This document shows, piece by piece, positions 22,769 through 34,255 of a stretch of DNA of 64,000 nt. The notes beneath the pieces were generated by a model. It was not told the origin of the DNA and ran no database searches. It was given only the letters and a program-made list of their open reading frames with translations. The position numbers and the translations under genes are program-made. The stretch's first letter is position 1. Each line of letters begins with the position of its first letter. This DNA comes from Orientallactaga sibirica (Eukaryota; Chordata; Mammalia; Rodentia; Dipodidae), in the NCBI GenBank assembly GCA_036365145.1, contig JAEOAD010000001.1:105339001-105403000 (forward strand), written 5' to 3'.

Positions 22769-23200
22769 TGTACTCACTGCATACTCTTGATTTAAAGTGT
22801 GATGACGAGGTTTCTTTTGAGATAATGGGACTAGTAAATAAATAATGAATTGACTTTTCCATTGGGCCTACAGTTCTATGAATTTTCTCCCAAGTCCATA
22901 TCACCGCCACCAGCACCATGAGCAGGAGGAGGTGCTGTGTCTCTGTGCGCATCCTTGGGTGGCCCTGGATGGTCACGGCAGGTGCAGGCTTGACTTTTAT
23001 ACTGCTCTCTCATTGTGACAGAGAGTTGCTGCTTCCAGTCAGCTCTTTCTATCAGAAGCCCACCTTTCACCATTGGTCTAAATTTTGACGCTGTCCCTTC
23101 TCGCAGGCCTTCTCCAGCACAGAGCCAGCCCAGAGCTTGGTTTGTCAGCCTGTTTCTTATTGGTACATCTACATGCGTTCTTTCCATTTTTTATTCTGAG

Positions 23201-23297
23201 TTCTTTTCTTTTCTTTTCTTTTCTTTTCTTTTCTTTTCTTTTCTTTTCTTTTCTTTTCTTTTCTTTTCTTTTCTTTTCTTTTCTTTTCTTTTCTTTT
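23201..23297. repeat. (TTTTC)n microsatellite grown from a SINE tail
   Basis: Nearly pure TTTTC pentamers for about 95 bp. They sit exactly where the A-rich tail of the adjoining antisense SINE should be, so the tract is an expanded and mutated tail. It produces a spurious Lys/Glu- or Phe/Leu-rich ORF in several frames. Confidence 0.95.
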
Positions 23298-23509
23298 TTG
23301 AGAGGAGACACACAGAGAGAGAACTGGCATGCCAGGGCCTCCAGCCACTGCAATAGAACTCTAGATGCACGTGCCATCTTGTGTGCATGTGCAGCCTTGT
23401 GTGCTTGCATTCCCTTGTGCATCTGGCTTATGTGGGGTCTGGACAGTTGAACATGGGTCCTTAGGCTTTGCGGGCAAGTGCCTTAACTGCTAAGCCATCT
23501 CTCCAACCC
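23298..23509 (-). mobile_element. tRNA-derived SINE, antisense, with internal duplication
   Basis: GCCAGGGCCTCCAGCCACTG, then AGTTGAACATGGGTCC, and the reversed head GCCATCTCTCCAACCC. TCTGAG occurs at 23195-23200 and 23510-23515 as a probable short target duplication. The middle carries an extra CTTGTGTGC-type repeat, lengthening the body by about 45 bp. Confidence 0.85.
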
Positions 23510-23689
23510 TCTGAGCTGTTCTTGCAGCACTTCTAGGACACATTGGACTACCATGTATTTAAAAAAAATGTAAGCTAATGCCAAAGTAAAATATCACAGG
23601 GAAAAATAGTATTGCTTCTCCTAGAGGCAGCTGCGTGAGGCATTCAACTTTAATTTTGCTTTTGTTTGTTTCTTTTTCTTTTAAATCAT

Positions 23690-23871
23690 TTTCATTTTAA
23701 TTTATTTAGTAGAGACAGAGAGAATGGGCCCCGCCAGAGCCTCCAGCCACTGAAAATGAACTTCAGACTTGTGTCACACTGTGTGCATCTGGCTTGTGTT
23801 GGTCCTAAGGAATTGGACCCGGGTCCTTTGGCATTGTAGGCAGGCGCCTTAACTGTTAAGCCATCCAGGCC
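23690..23871 (-). mobile_element. tRNA-derived SINE, antisense
   Basis: A T/A-rich tail, GCCAGAGCCTCCAGCCACTG, GAATTGGACCCGGGTCC and the reversed head TTAACTGTTAAGCCATCCA. It abuts an antisense B1 directly downstream. Confidence 0.85.
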
Positions 23872-23872
23872 A

Positions 23873-24022
23873 TTTTTTGGTTTTTCAAGGTAGGGTCTCA
23901 CTGTAGCCCAGGCTGACCTGGAATTCATTATGTAGTCTCAAGTTGGCCTTGAACTCATGGCAGTCCTCCTACTGCTGCCTCCTGAGGGCTGGGGTTAAAG
24001 GAATGTGCCACCATGCCCGGCT
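23873..24022 (-). mobile_element. B1 SINE, antisense
   Basis: CAAGGTAGGGTCTCACTGTA, GCTGACCTGGAATTCATTAT, TTGGCCTTGAACTCATGGCA and CCACCATGCCCGGCTT. It lies head-to-tail with the preceding tRNA-SINE. Confidence 0.92.
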
Positions 24023-24848
24023 TAGACTTTAAACTTATCTGTACTATTCTTTTCCCTGGTCAGTGCACATGACCAAGGTTTGGGCATGATGTCGAAAATG
24101 AAGATGGAACATGACCCATAGATGTCATTGACCCAGCTTCCTTTTTTGCCCAGGCTAGTCTCACTTGTCCCATTAGCCAGATGAAAGGAAGCAGTAGGAG
24201 GTAGAACTCTCTTGAGATGCCAGCACTGTCTCCCTAATTCTTAAACAAGCTGATATGTTTGTGGGGACCCAAGCTGCTGATCCTCCAGCTGTTGTTCATG
24301 ATTTCTAAGGGAAAAGAGCAAGGCAGGGAGGCTCCCACATGTGTGCCTGTTCTCCTGGGACAGATGAGAGGTGGCCTGAAAGGTCCCCAGCTTAGAGCAT
24401 CACACTCGAGTGAATCGAAGATGATGCATTGGCTGCGGATGGTAGCGGCAATCGCATACATGTAGAATCTTGGGCAATCTAATTCCTGTCTTTATAATTA
24501 CTTGGCTGCCTACCACTGCAGCCAGTTGAGGAGTGGGAGCAGTGACCCAGTGCAGGCAGCAGAAGGGAGTGAGCTCTCCTGCTGGAATTTCAGTGTGTCA
24601 GAACTTCTTGGGAAGTAGTAAGTGGCATCTTAATTGCCTTATGCACATGCCATCCAAATCATATCTGAGTCTCTGGCCCTTCCCTGGCCAGGCTGAGGGA
24701 ATCTCAGAAGATGTGAGGGGTTCAAGGCATCCATGACTTAACTGAAGGGAAGCACAGTGAGGAAGGAAGTGGGAAGTGTCTAAAGACAGGTCTCTATAGT
24801 TAAGGTCTTCCATTCAGATGGAAGAATGATTCTTACTTGAAAAATAAG
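24023..24848. other. Unannotated non-coding stretch
   Basis: No gene or repeat is recognised. Confidence 0.45.
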
Positions 24849-25042
24849 GGGCTGGAGGGATGGCTTAGCGGTTAAGGTGTTTGCCTACAAAGCCAAAGGA
24901 CCCAGGTTCGATTCCCCAGGACCCATGTTAGTCAGATGCACAAGGGGACGCACACATCTGGAGTCCGTTTGCAGTGGCTGGAGGCCCTGGCATGCCCACT
25001 CTCTCTCTTTTTCTGTCAAATAAATAAATAAAAATAAAATAT
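24849..25042 (+). mobile_element. tRNA-derived SINE, sense, full length
   Basis: GGCTGGAGGGATGGCTTAGC, GGTTCGATTCCCCAGGACCC, TGCAGTGGCTGGAGGCCCTG and the tail AAATAAATAAATAAAAATAA. This is among the least diverged copies in the window and the best reference for the family. Confidence 0.95.
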
Positions 25043-25059
25043 TTAAGAAACAAACAAAA

Positions 25060-25376
25060 GCTGGCAAGATCGCTCAAACAGTAAAGCACTGGTCTTGCAA
25101 GCATGAGGATCTGAGTTTGCACCATTCCTAGCTCCCACATACAAAGGCAGGCATGGCCATACACAACTGTAACCCCAGTGCTGAGGGAGGCAGAGACAGG
25201 AGGATCATTGGGGCTCACTGGTCAGTAGTCCCACCAAAAAACAGCCTGAGTTCCAGGTTCAGTGAGAGACCCGGCCCAGTCTCAAGTGAGTAAGGCAGGA
25301 GAGTGATGGAGGACATCTGACACCCTTCTCTGGCCTCTGCATGTGTGTGCATGGGTTGCACACTTCTGCACACCCA
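25060..25376 (+). mobile_element. B4-like long SINE, sense
   Basis: GCTGGCAAGATCGCTCAAAC, AGGATCTGAGTTTGCACC, GGCAGAGACAGGAGGATCAT, CCAGGTTCAGTGAGAGACCC and TTCTCTGGCCTCTGCATGTG. This is a nearly complete copy of the old composite family, directly downstream of a young SINE. Confidence 0.75.
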
Positions 25377-25549
25377 CAGACTATACGTTCAACAAAGCGT
25401 GGGAACCTGGCAAAAGAAGAATCCAGCACTCTAGAAACACCATCAGCATCCTGATGAGAAAGCCGAAGGCACTTCAGGAAGCCAGAGCCGAAGTCCTATT
25501 CACAGTGGAGCGAGTCTAACTGTGGGGTCTTGAGTCTCTCCCATCTGCC

Positions 25550-25850
25550 TCTAGCAAACAGAGTGCAAAGTGATCAGCTGTGCTCCCAACGTGTTTGCCA
25601 TTTGTCTGATTGACATTGGAAATGTGATGTCATTTCGATAAATACATGAGAAGGTTTTTTTTCCCTCTCTTATTTGGGTGACAGATTGCATGTTAGGGCA
25701 CGAAAAGATGAAAGCACTAAATATTTGCTTTAGAAAAACAGCGAAAGATCCTCTCATCCTCCCAGCTGAAAGCTGATGGGCTTAGAATTCCATTAACAAC
25801 AATGGCTGTCTGCAGTTGAAGGAACTGCTACCCTCTGGGTGTGATCAACA
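25550..25850. promoter_or_regulatory. Candidate conserved non-coding element
   Basis: Repeat-free block between two SINE clusters, with packed motifs: TGATCAGCTGTG, TTTGTCTGATTGACATTGG, a CRE-like TGATGTCATT and TTCCATTAACAACAATGGC (SOX-like ACAATGG). Enhancer-like texture only; no splice sites or frame. Confidence 0.3.
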
Positions 25851-26059
25851 GAGGGGGAGAGCAAGTAGAAGTTGGTCAGTAGGGGGATTTTACTGCTGTT
25901 TTAAAAATGTGTTGTGGAATCAGGCCATGAAGTTGCAATTCAGGTTCAAGTGAGCCAGAAGAAAGCTGCCTCGTCTGGTTTCTCTCTTTCTCCTGACTCT
26001 TTAACTAGACACCTTCTCAGTGGACCTCCTTTCCATAAAAAGAAACCGTTTGTGCACTG

Positions 26060-26318
26060 AGGAGTCAGCCTGGTTGGTAAAGTGCTTGTCTTAGAAACAT
26101 TAGAACCTCAGTTCAAACACCAGAACCCATGTAAAGCTGCCAGGCATGGTGGCATGCGTGTGCTCCTTGCACTGGAGAGACAGAGGCCTGGGCTTCCTAG
26201 CTAGTCTAACCTAGTTGGCAAGCTCCCGGCCAGCCACCGAGAGACCCTGGGTTAGAGGTCAGTGGTATTCCTGAGGATGATGCTCCAGGTTGTCCTCTGA
26301 TCTCCATATGCACAGAAA
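26060..26318 (+). mobile_element. B4-like long SINE, sense, diverged
   Basis: GTAAAGTGCTTGTCTTAGAA, CCAGGCATGGTGGCATGCGT, CTAGCTAGTCTAACCTAGTT and GGTTGTCCTCTGATCTCCAT follow the family order with many changes. Confidence 0.65.
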
Positions 26319-26380
26319 AAGGAAACATTTGTTATTCTGATTTAATCCCGAAGACCTGATTTTTATATTGTTTCGTGTTG

Positions 26381-26490
26381 TTTTGTTCAGACAGGGGCTT
26401 GCTCTATAGCCTGGTGTGCCCTTGAACTCAAGGTTCCTCTGCTTCAGTACTCAAGTGCTAAGATTATAGCCATATACCACCACTCCTCAG
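26381..26490 (-). mobile_element. Old B1-like SINE, antisense
   Basis: CAGACAGGGGCTTGCTCTAT, CCCTTGAACTCAAGGTTCC and AAGTGCTAAGATTATAGCC are a diverged reversed B1 body. Confidence 0.65.
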
Positions 26491-26937
26491 TCCAATAAAG
26501 TCATAATTCTTGCAAGCCTCTTGTGTAAGGAAGCACTTTACTTCAAAAGAAGAAGAGTGTGTGTGGTGTTGGTTCTTGGTTATGCTAGCAGGATCGGTTT
26601 TATGGAACAGTTACGAGTGTGGAACCAGCACCCCCATCAGCTGAATTTCGACTTTGTCAGTGGCTGGCTGAATGGCCAATGTCCATCTTACAGGACCCGT
26701 TTAGGCATAAGCTTTGCCATCTGTAAAACGGGGGGGGGGTATTTGTCCCCACCTTCACTTATCAGATGAGTTGAATAAGCCTATGGGGCAGATGGCATAT
26801 GTAGAAACTGGCAAACATCTGTATCTTTTAATTCATCTCTTTGATTTGGGAGGAAAAAAACGTGAACCCTGTCCCTCATGGGGTGTGGTAGGGTTTCAGA
26901 TTAATCCGACTCCCCATGTTATGAAAATCTTTTATCC

Positions 26938-27066
26938 TGGAGTGGGTGGCTTACAACTGCAGGCCTGGCTATTTCCTTGGAGGCTAAGATGGAAGGATCA
27001 CTTGATCCAATAGTCCAAGGCCAGCATGGGCAACAGAGCAAGTTCTCACCTCATTTTAAGGAAAAA
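26938..27066 (+). mobile_element. Old 7SL-derived monomer-like SINE, sense
   Basis: GAGTGGGTGGCTTACAACTG, TTGGAGGCTAAGATGGAAGG, ATCACTTGATCC and AGCATGGGCAACAGAGCAAG, then an A-rich tail. The retained GATCACTTGA segment resembles early 7SL-derived monomers more than the shortened modern B1. Confidence 0.6.
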
Positions 27067-27188
27067 AAGAAAAATGTCCTTTAGTCACTGAGTTAGCTTT
27101 TTCATAAATATCCTTCTTTTTCCCTTACAACTACCCTCGACACAAAAACTTACACTCCTCTAATTTTGCATATAAATAAGGTAACAGC

Positions 27189-27394
27189 TAACATTTATTG
27201 AGTGTCCACTATATACCAGGCTTTGCTTTGAAGTGGGTTTTGAATAATAACTCATTTAATCTTCTCAGCCAGCAGCAAGCATTTCCTTCATTTTTAACAA
27301 GAGGAAATGAACGCACAGATTTTATTTTACTTCTTAATGATTTGTCTCTTATTCCATTGAGAGTATATTGGGATCCAGGGATTTGAATCCTAGG
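27189..27394 (-). repeat. MIR SINE, antisense, near full length
   Basis: AACATTTATTGAGTGTCCAC, ATACCAGGCTTTG, AACTCATTTAATCTTCTCAG, AGAGGAAATGAACGCACAG and GGATCCAGGGATTTGAATCC are in exact reversed MIR order. Confidence 0.85.
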
Positions 27395-28669
27395 GTTTCA
27401 GATGTTTATCAAGCTGGGGTGCCCACCTTCCTGCTGTCTGTTCCTTCCCCTCCACTGCAAGTACCGAGCTGATGTGCACACATGCTCACCAGACAAGCCG
27501 TTTTATGATAGCTGGGAAGAGAACCATCTCCATTACCGGAAGTTGTGGCTTCTGAGTCTCTCAGCAGTTGGCAACATAGAGTTTTGTTTTGTTTTGTTGT
27601 GTGTGGTTTTGTTTTTTAAATAATTAGAAACAGTTCAACTCTTGTTACCACCCACAGCAAAAAAATCTCTTGGATCCCACAAATGAGAAAGAGAGAGAGA
27701 GAGAGAGAAAGACGGGATACTTGGTAGAATGATTAAAACCGAGCTTAAGGTAATAAGTCTATTTTGGAGAGATGTGTCAATGCTAGGGGTCCTCTGGTTT
27801 TTACCCCCTTTGCCTCGCTCTACTTTCATGGTGGCTGCCAGCGAAGGGCGGGATCGCAATGCCAAGATGAGTCTGGGAGGAAACCCACATTTTTCTGTAC
27901 TGATTAATGGTATGTCTTCTGTGAGAGTGGGCGTGAGCACCGACAGAGTGAAGCATGCATTTGTGCAGTGTGTGGTCCTGGCTGCTCCTGAGGGTGGTGG
28001 CCTAAGAGGAGTGGGGGAGAGAGCAGAGGAGGTCTCTGCACAGCTGCAACCGTTCCCATTTCATGTACCAAGTCACTGAGGCAATGGCACGCCAGGCTGC
28101 GTGGCAGGTCCCAGGGTCCTTAGTTTCTCAAGGACTATGCTTCACAATCCAGGCTGTCCCCATTGTGCGCAGATAAAGTCAAGGGTCCCTGCAAGTCTGT
28201 GATCCCCTCACTCGAGGCTGAGTGCACTGAATCTGTTCAAGCCGTATGTGTTGTCTGCTGGAAAGCCATGTGTGCCTCATTCTCTCCCTGTCCCTGTAAG
28301 GCTCAAAATGGGTGCGTGGTCAATAAATGACTTCCTAATCCTCATGGGAGCTGGAGGGCTTGCAGTTGGGACAGGAGTCCCACTGGAGGTGCTGGATTCC
28401 CTGTGGCCCTTTAAGCCGCACTGCTATGACTCTGAGCCAGTGCTGACTCCCATGGGGGCTGCCTCTTGCCATCCTGACTTGTTTAAGTTTCTGCTTTGTT
28501 GGCAAGCAATTTTTTGATGTTATTCTTCTCATAGCCAGAGGCCAAGATCCCATGTGGAGCAGTGCCTGAACTTAATCGATGTCATCTGGACACCAGGGAG
28601 GGGTATCACAGAGCATTGGGAGAAAGTCTTAGGCTGTGGATTTTACCTCTCTTGCTGTCTCCCAACCTT
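27395..28669. other. Unannotated non-coding stretch
   Basis: I see no gene. It contains a (GA)n run at about 27688-27709. ORFs near 27635-28079 overlap on both strands and are not supported. Confidence 0.4.
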
Positions 28670-28681
28670 TCATTTCTTCTT

Positions 28682-28901
28682 TTTTAAAATTTATGTTATT
28701 ATTTATTCATTTATTTGAGGAGAGTAGGGATGGACAGAGAATGGCATGCCAGGGTCTTCCACCACTCTGCAAACTAACTCCAGATGCATGTGCCACCTTG
28801 TGCACTGGCTTACATGGGTCCTGGGGAATCGAACCTGGGTCCTTTGGCTTTGCAGGCAAGTGCCTTAACTGCTAAGTCATCTCTCCATGCCTCCTGTCCT
28901 C
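28682..28901 (-). mobile_element. tRNA-derived SINE, antisense
   Basis: A (ATTT)n tail, CATGCCAGGGTCTTCCACCA, GGGGAATCGAACCTGGGTCC and the reversed head AGTCATCTCTCCATGCC. A 12-bp direct repeat TCATTTCTTCTT at 28670-28681 and 28902-28913 frames the insertion. Confidence 0.9.
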
Positions 28902-29008
28902 TCATTTCTTCTTGTTCCTTTTCTGAGTGGTAAAATAAGTGATTGTGGAGGGGTGGTACAATTGGAGGACAAAAGATGCAGTGTCCTGATGGGCTTGTAG
29001 ATGGTTTT

Positions 29009-29216
29009 TTATATATTTTATTTATTTATTAGCAAGAAGTGGGGAGAGAGAGGGAATGAGAATGGGCATGCCAGGACCTCTAGCCACTGAAAATGAATTC
29101 CAGATGCATGCACTACTTTGTGTATCCAGCTTTACATGGGAGCTGGGAATTGAACCTGGGTTGTTAGGCTTTGCAGGCAAGCGCCTTAACCCCTGAGCCA
29201 TCTCCCCAGCCCATGC
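29009..29216 (-). mobile_element. tRNA-derived SINE, antisense
   Basis: The tail TATATTTTATTTATTTATTA, CAGGACCTCTAGCCACTG, GGAATTGAACCTGGGTTG and the reversed head GAGCCATCTCCCCAGCCC. AGATGGTTTT (28999-29008) and AGATAGTTTT (29217-29226) are a target duplication with one mismatch. Confidence 0.9.
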
Positions 29217-29226
29217 AGATAGTTTT

Positions 29227-30162
29227 AAGATACACATGCCAAATTCCTTACTCAACTTGGTCTGGACCATTTTGGCACCATTGGGCCTCCCATCTGACTA
29301 CTTACAGAGATTGGACATGTGCCTATATGTTTTGTAACAGTGAGTGACACACTGGTATCACTTATTCTATCCTTCCTCTAGCTAAGGGCTTGGCTCCCAG
29401 ATCAGATGCTCGGGACAGAGAAAATTCCCATTGATGAGCTTGGTGGGGATTCAGGAGACTCTGGAGGGATACAGGGAGACACAGGGCACAGCTAGGTCCT
29501 TAGATCCCATTTATCTAGGTCAGACCTCTGACCCATATCCTGCCCTCAGTGTGGATAGGAATCTGGAAATGGTTTGTGAGAATAACTGTAATAAAAGCTG
29601 TGAGCTGGAGTTGCTAGGGCGGGCATGTGTGTCTCTCTTAACTGCTTTTGGACGGGAATTATGGAAAGACTGCAAAATAGGTCTTGGTGACTCTCAGGAG
29701 ATGTGTGTGGCAGAGACCGAAGCCCCAGGGATATTTTGAATCCATTTTGGAGAGTGTTACGTGGTACTTCAGTGCAGGGTGCTGGTGTGTCCTAGAGATA
29801 AGGCTGTGAGAAGTGACCCTCCCACTTCTAGCTACAAGTGATAGACTGGCTTTTGGTCCCTGGATGTCTCCTGCAGGGACCCTGTCCACACTGTGGCTTG
29901 TGCCTCTCTGAGGCACTCACCAGAAGAAATCCCTTGGGAAGCTTTAGGGATCCAAGCTCTGCCTGTGGGTGGATTTTTGCATCTTATTGCGGATAGGTTT
30001 GGGGCGAATGTCCTTGGCAGTAAGGTTTCAGGAAAGCCACTCGGAATGTTTGGAGGACAAGTTGACCTTCAGCATTGAGGGTGTTATCAGGGCTGTAGTT
30101 CTGAATAGAGCCCAGGCGCCATGAAGCCCATTTCTCTGCCATGCCAATTCTCTCCACCTCCC
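29227..30162. other. Unannotated non-coding stretch
   Basis: No gene or repeat is recognised. An ORF of 102 codons at 29431-29739 has no recognisable domain and is not supported by splice context. Confidence 0.4.
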
Positions 30163-30306
30163 TTTTTTTATTGAGGTGGGGTCTCACTCTAGCCCAGGTT
30201 GACCTGGAATTCACCATGTAGTCTCAGGCTGGCCTCAAACTCACAGCGATCCTGCTACCTCTGCCTCCCCAGTGCTGGGTGAAAGGCGTGCGCTGCCAAG
30301 CCCAGT
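30163..30306 (-). mobile_element. B1 SINE, antisense
   Basis: TTGAGGTGGGGTCTCACTCT, GTTGACCTGGAATTCACCAT, GGCTGGCCTCAAACTCACAG and AAAGGCGTGCGCTGCCAAGC show a near full-length reversed B1. Confidence 0.92.
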
Positions 30307-30589
30307 GTCAGTTGTTTTCTTCTGCTTAATGACCAGGGTACTTTTGGTCCCAAGCCTACTTCCTTCTTCCCCTCATTTGGTGGGTTTTCCCACCATATTT
30401 TCATTCATGCCCTTTCAACATTAAGCCTTTGCCTACCGCTCTTGCTAACACTGAGATCTGTGTTAGAAGCAGCCCATTCAGGTTGCAGGCTGACCTTGGT
30501 CTCTGAGCCTTCTAGCCTGTTACACTCTAGGAAGAGCGCAAAAGAAGTGTAAATGTGCTGTAAGCAGGAGCTATTCACATTAGGACTAA

Positions 30590-30930
30590 CAGAATAGGGC
30601 TCCAGTCAATGATCTTGTAATTACTGTCCTGATTCATTAAGAAAAGTTTGTGGTCTCCCAGGCTGAGAAGAGGAGATGATCTGGGTCTGCCCTGTGGGTA
30701 AGCAGATAGCGGGGTGATAGCGCTGCGTGGAATGTTACCTAAGAGACAATGATTGTGCTTGGCGGGCTGTTATTCCCTTGAGCCTGGGCTCCTGGTGAAA
30801 ACAAATTCAGTAACTCAGATAGTAAAATGGACTTAACCTGAGCTACCTCAACATATGAATGCAACACCGCAGGCTCTTATGCAGCTAATCCAAGCTAAGG
30901 AATTTGTTCATGTGATTGGAATGGGTAAAT
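30590..30930. promoter_or_regulatory. Candidate conserved non-coding element
   Basis: Repeat-free sequence with TCTTGTAATTACTGTCCTGA, TTCATTAAG, AGACAATGATTGTGCTTGGC, GCAGCTAATCCAAGC and further TAAT-type sites. Texture resembles a homeodomain-bound enhancer. No ORF or splice evidence. Confidence 0.3.
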
Positions 30931-31445
30931 TGGAAGAGTCCCCTACAATCTGGGAATTATAGAGAGGGGACCAACAACTCTACGCTGTAAAGCCTGTCTC
31001 TAAACCTTGGAAACCAAGGTCCAGAGAGAGAAGACCACGACAAGGCACTGCATCCATGTAAGCAAAGGGTGAAGGTATCAAGGGCAAAAATACAATCCTG
31101 CTGGTCCACCCTCCACTCCCGCTCAAGGCACAGTTTAATTTTGTGCACCGTTCATGTTAAATGACATTAATTTTAAGCCATTTTGTGGATTAGTGTGTGA
31201 AATTCAGAATATGCAGTGTAATTCACTTGTTTTCCACTTGAAATCCCAATTTTTCTCGGGTGCTCTGGGTGTCGATGTGGCAGTCAGGAGAGGAGTGGAG
31301 GCTGGAGACGAGGAGGGATTACAGTCATCATCTGTGCTGGCAGTGAGCTAGGAAGCAGGTGAGCTGGAATTCATGCAGAAAGAACACTAGAGTCTTTTCA
31401 GGAAATGGCTATGCTTTTTAGCAGTACGCACACAAGCAAGTTGTG

Positions 31446-31545
31446 CTGAGGGTGGCGGCTCACACCTGTAATCCCAGCACTTGGGAAGCACTTGGGAGCT
31501 GGAGGCCAGTTGGGTGACAGAGTGAGACCCTGTTTCAAAAAAACC
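31446..31545 (+). mobile_element. Old 7SL-derived SINE fragment, sense
   Basis: GGCGGCTCACACCTGTAATC, CCAGCACTTGGGAAGC and TGACAGAGTGAGACCCTGTT, then an A-rich tail. The middle portion is deleted or rearranged (CACTTGGGA occurs twice). Confidence 0.7.
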
Positions 31546-31699
31546 ACCAAGAAATGGGAAGGAAAGGAGGGAGGGAAATGAGAAAACAGAAAGAGGAGAC
31601 TAGAGAGGGAAATGGAAAAGGAAAGCCAGATCTTGCCATTTGTTTGTAGGGCGAGAGGAGAGATGAGTGGTGCAGGCAAGCAAGTGTGCACACGCCATG

Positions 31700-31950
31700 G
31701 GATGCTTGTGGAGGTCAGAGGACAACTCTTCTACCCTGTTTGAGACAGAGTCTCTCTTGGTTACCACGGCGTTCGTCAGGCTAGCTGGCCAGTGAGCTTC
31801 TGGAGGCTCTTTCCTCTCTGCCTCCTCTCTGCTGTGTGAGGAAGTACAGATGCTAGCACTACAGTGTCCAGCTTTATGGGACTTCTGAGGATCCGAAGTC
31901 AGGCACTTGGGCCTGCACGGCGAATGCTTTATCGACTGAATGAGCATCTA
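31700..31950 (-). mobile_element. B4-like long SINE, antisense
   Basis: GTGGAGGTCAGAGGACAACT, TGTTTGAGACAGAGTCTCTC, GCTAGCTGGCCAGTGAGCTT, GAGGATCCGAAGTCAGGCAC and GAATGCTTTATCGACTGAAT follow the reversed family order. Confidence 0.7.
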
Positions 31951-33910
31951 GTCTTTGGCGGGGGTTTTCTGTTCTCACCTAACCCTTGCCACTTTCTTTC
32001 CCTGAGAACTGGTACTGGGGAATTCTTTCAGAGCTTCTGTTTATAAGTCAGCCACAGAAACATATACAAAAGATCCTCTCTAAACAGGTTCGTCCTGACA
32101 CTGTGTGTGTGTGTATTGTGAAACGGAGCAAGGAGACAGGCTGGGGCTCACCAAAACTTGAGGTTAAGGCAACCCTGGTGGAATTGACTAGATTAGACAA
32201 GGACTCAAGAATTCACTGGTGATATTTATAGTTTTTGCTAAGAGCTCCATCCTTTCGCTGCACTGGCAGCCCCATGCCCTGTAACCAGGAAGCATGCTGG
32301 TGCCCTGGGTCGAGTTCAGCAAGTTTGTTTTGACTTGCAGCCCATGAAGGGAGTGAAGCCCTCATTATGTAATGTTAAACTGGGTCCGGAATGTCAGCTG
32401 GGTCCTGCCTGCCAAAGCTAGACGAGTTGGTTGGGAGCAGGCTATGTTTAGTGTGACTAATCCAGTTTGGCAGGGCAAAGGGGTGGGTGGGTGTCCCTCT
32501 GAGAGGGAGGGATGACTTTTGCTGTTTCAAATATTAGCACTTTCCCATAAGCAGCTAACTAGCTAGCTAAGTTGAGCCTCCTGCCTCAGCAAGCGCAGTG
32601 GGGACTGTTGACTGGTCGTGCGGCCTTGGTGTCGAAGCACGTGATCCAGAACCCAGCTATTCCTCCCGCAGTTAGGGGAGTCTGGGCTTCTGGGTCACAA
32701 GAAATGCTTCCTGAAACAGCTTGTATTGGTCAAGTGTTGTTGGCAGGGAACTGAGTAATTAAAGCAGTTATAGAAAGCAAACACCAGGTTCCTTAATAAA
32801 AATAGCAGTGAACCCCAATAAAAATTTAAAGCAAAGAAAAAAAAAGTGGCCTATTTTTCCTAGTAAAGATTCCAGAGTATAATTTAGGATCTGTCTGCTG
32901 ACCTTCTTTGGGAACCTTTTTCTCCCTTTTTTGTTCCCTCTTCCCCCCCAAAAGGTCCTTCTTATTGGACAAAAGGATCCCATTTTTATGCAAATGTCTT
33001 TAGTTGGAGGTAAAACCAATCTGGAACCATGTTAGCACAACCATCCTTAAACAGTGAGGTCCCTGCCCCCATCAGGAAAAGGTTGCTCTCTGGTGGGGAT
33101 GGATGCCCCTGTCTGAGGTGAAGTGGAATCGCTTTTGTCCCTTCTCTGATGAATGGATGTAAAGTGTTCACTGAACCTGGAAACACCTCCTTTTGTGCCC
33201 AGTGCTCCCCTAACACAGGCTGTTAAACTTGGGGCAATCGCTCATGGTAGGGGATTGAATGGGGCCATTGTGGGGGGGTGGGGCTCACACTGAAGCCATT
33301 GTAGGCATAGAGATGCCATTGTTTCCCAAGTATTAGAAAGGAGTAAGACTCTGGAGACCTCCAGGCATCGATGTGGATGTGCACCACCACTGTGCTGACT
33401 GCACCGCAATTCTAGGTTTGCATTGTCCCCTAAGTGCCCCCTAATCAGAAAGGTTGGGACGTGGTCCTCTTAGACTGGGCATGCCAGAGAGCGCCCCCTA
33501 CAGGGTGCATTTGATATTTCCTGCAAGCATCTGCATACCAGGCCTTCCTGCTGCTGTGTGTGCAGGTTGTTTCATTTCTTTCCGCCTTGATTGGAGTCAT
33601 TGTTTCTGCAGGGAGGTCTCTGTTTTCCTCCAGGCATCAGTGTTAAAAAAAATTTTTTTTAATTCACTTTTTCCAGTTTAGAAATAGCAAAACTATCCCC
33701 ATTCCCTGCCAGTAACTTTTTCATTTCACTTTCCTTTTGCCATATGGCCTCTCAGAGATACTTCTGATCTTAATTACCGCAGTCATCCTTTGTTTATTTA
33801 AAAATCAAAAGGCGGCTGGGCTATTGAGTGTTTATCTGTATTAATTGTGCCACCATACCTGCCAACTGTCCCTTCAGTTAGTAAAGAGAACCGCTACAAT
33901 CGCCCCAGCA

Positions 33911-33914
<4 letters not shown>
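31951..33914. other. Unannotated non-coding stretch
   Basis: About 2 kb without recognisable genes or SINEs. Includes a short TGTGTGTGTG run near 32102. Confidence 0.4.

Positions 33915-33942
<28 letters not shown>
33915..33942. repeat. (CA)n microsatellite
   Basis: A pure CA run of about 13 repeats. Confidence 0.95.
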
Positions 33943-33946
<4 letters not shown>

Positions 33947-34083
33947 TGCACCTAAAGTGGTATATATGTTCAGTGGAGACAGGTTTTTGTAGCTTTAGAA
34001 TTGCTATATGTCATTTTCCACTCTGAGCCCTACCACAAAGCATTACCTTGAAGGGGGGCGGGGGTTGTGCATAAGACTGGAAG

Positions 34084-34255
34084 TCAGTGAGGTCAGTAGA
34101 CTTGGACTTAAACTTGGGCTCTGCCCCTGACGGTGTTTGCTTTGGGGGAGAGGGGAGGGATATATTCCCTGGCAGCCTCAGTTTTACTGTCTGTAAAATG
34201 GAGGCAGTACCGGTATCCATTCCAGGAATGATGAAGGATGTAAATGCTGTGTTTA
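34084..34255 (+). repeat. MIR SINE, sense
   Basis: GTAGACTTGGACTTAAACTT, GGGCTCTGCCCCTGACG, CCTCAGTTTTACTGTCTGTA and AAATGGAGGCAGTACC match the sense MIR core in order. Confidence 0.8.

Noticed and set aside
23015..23450. Long Lys/Glu- or Phe/Leu-repeat ORFs on both strands
   Set aside because: They are translations of the (TTTTC)n tract and the adjoining SINE.
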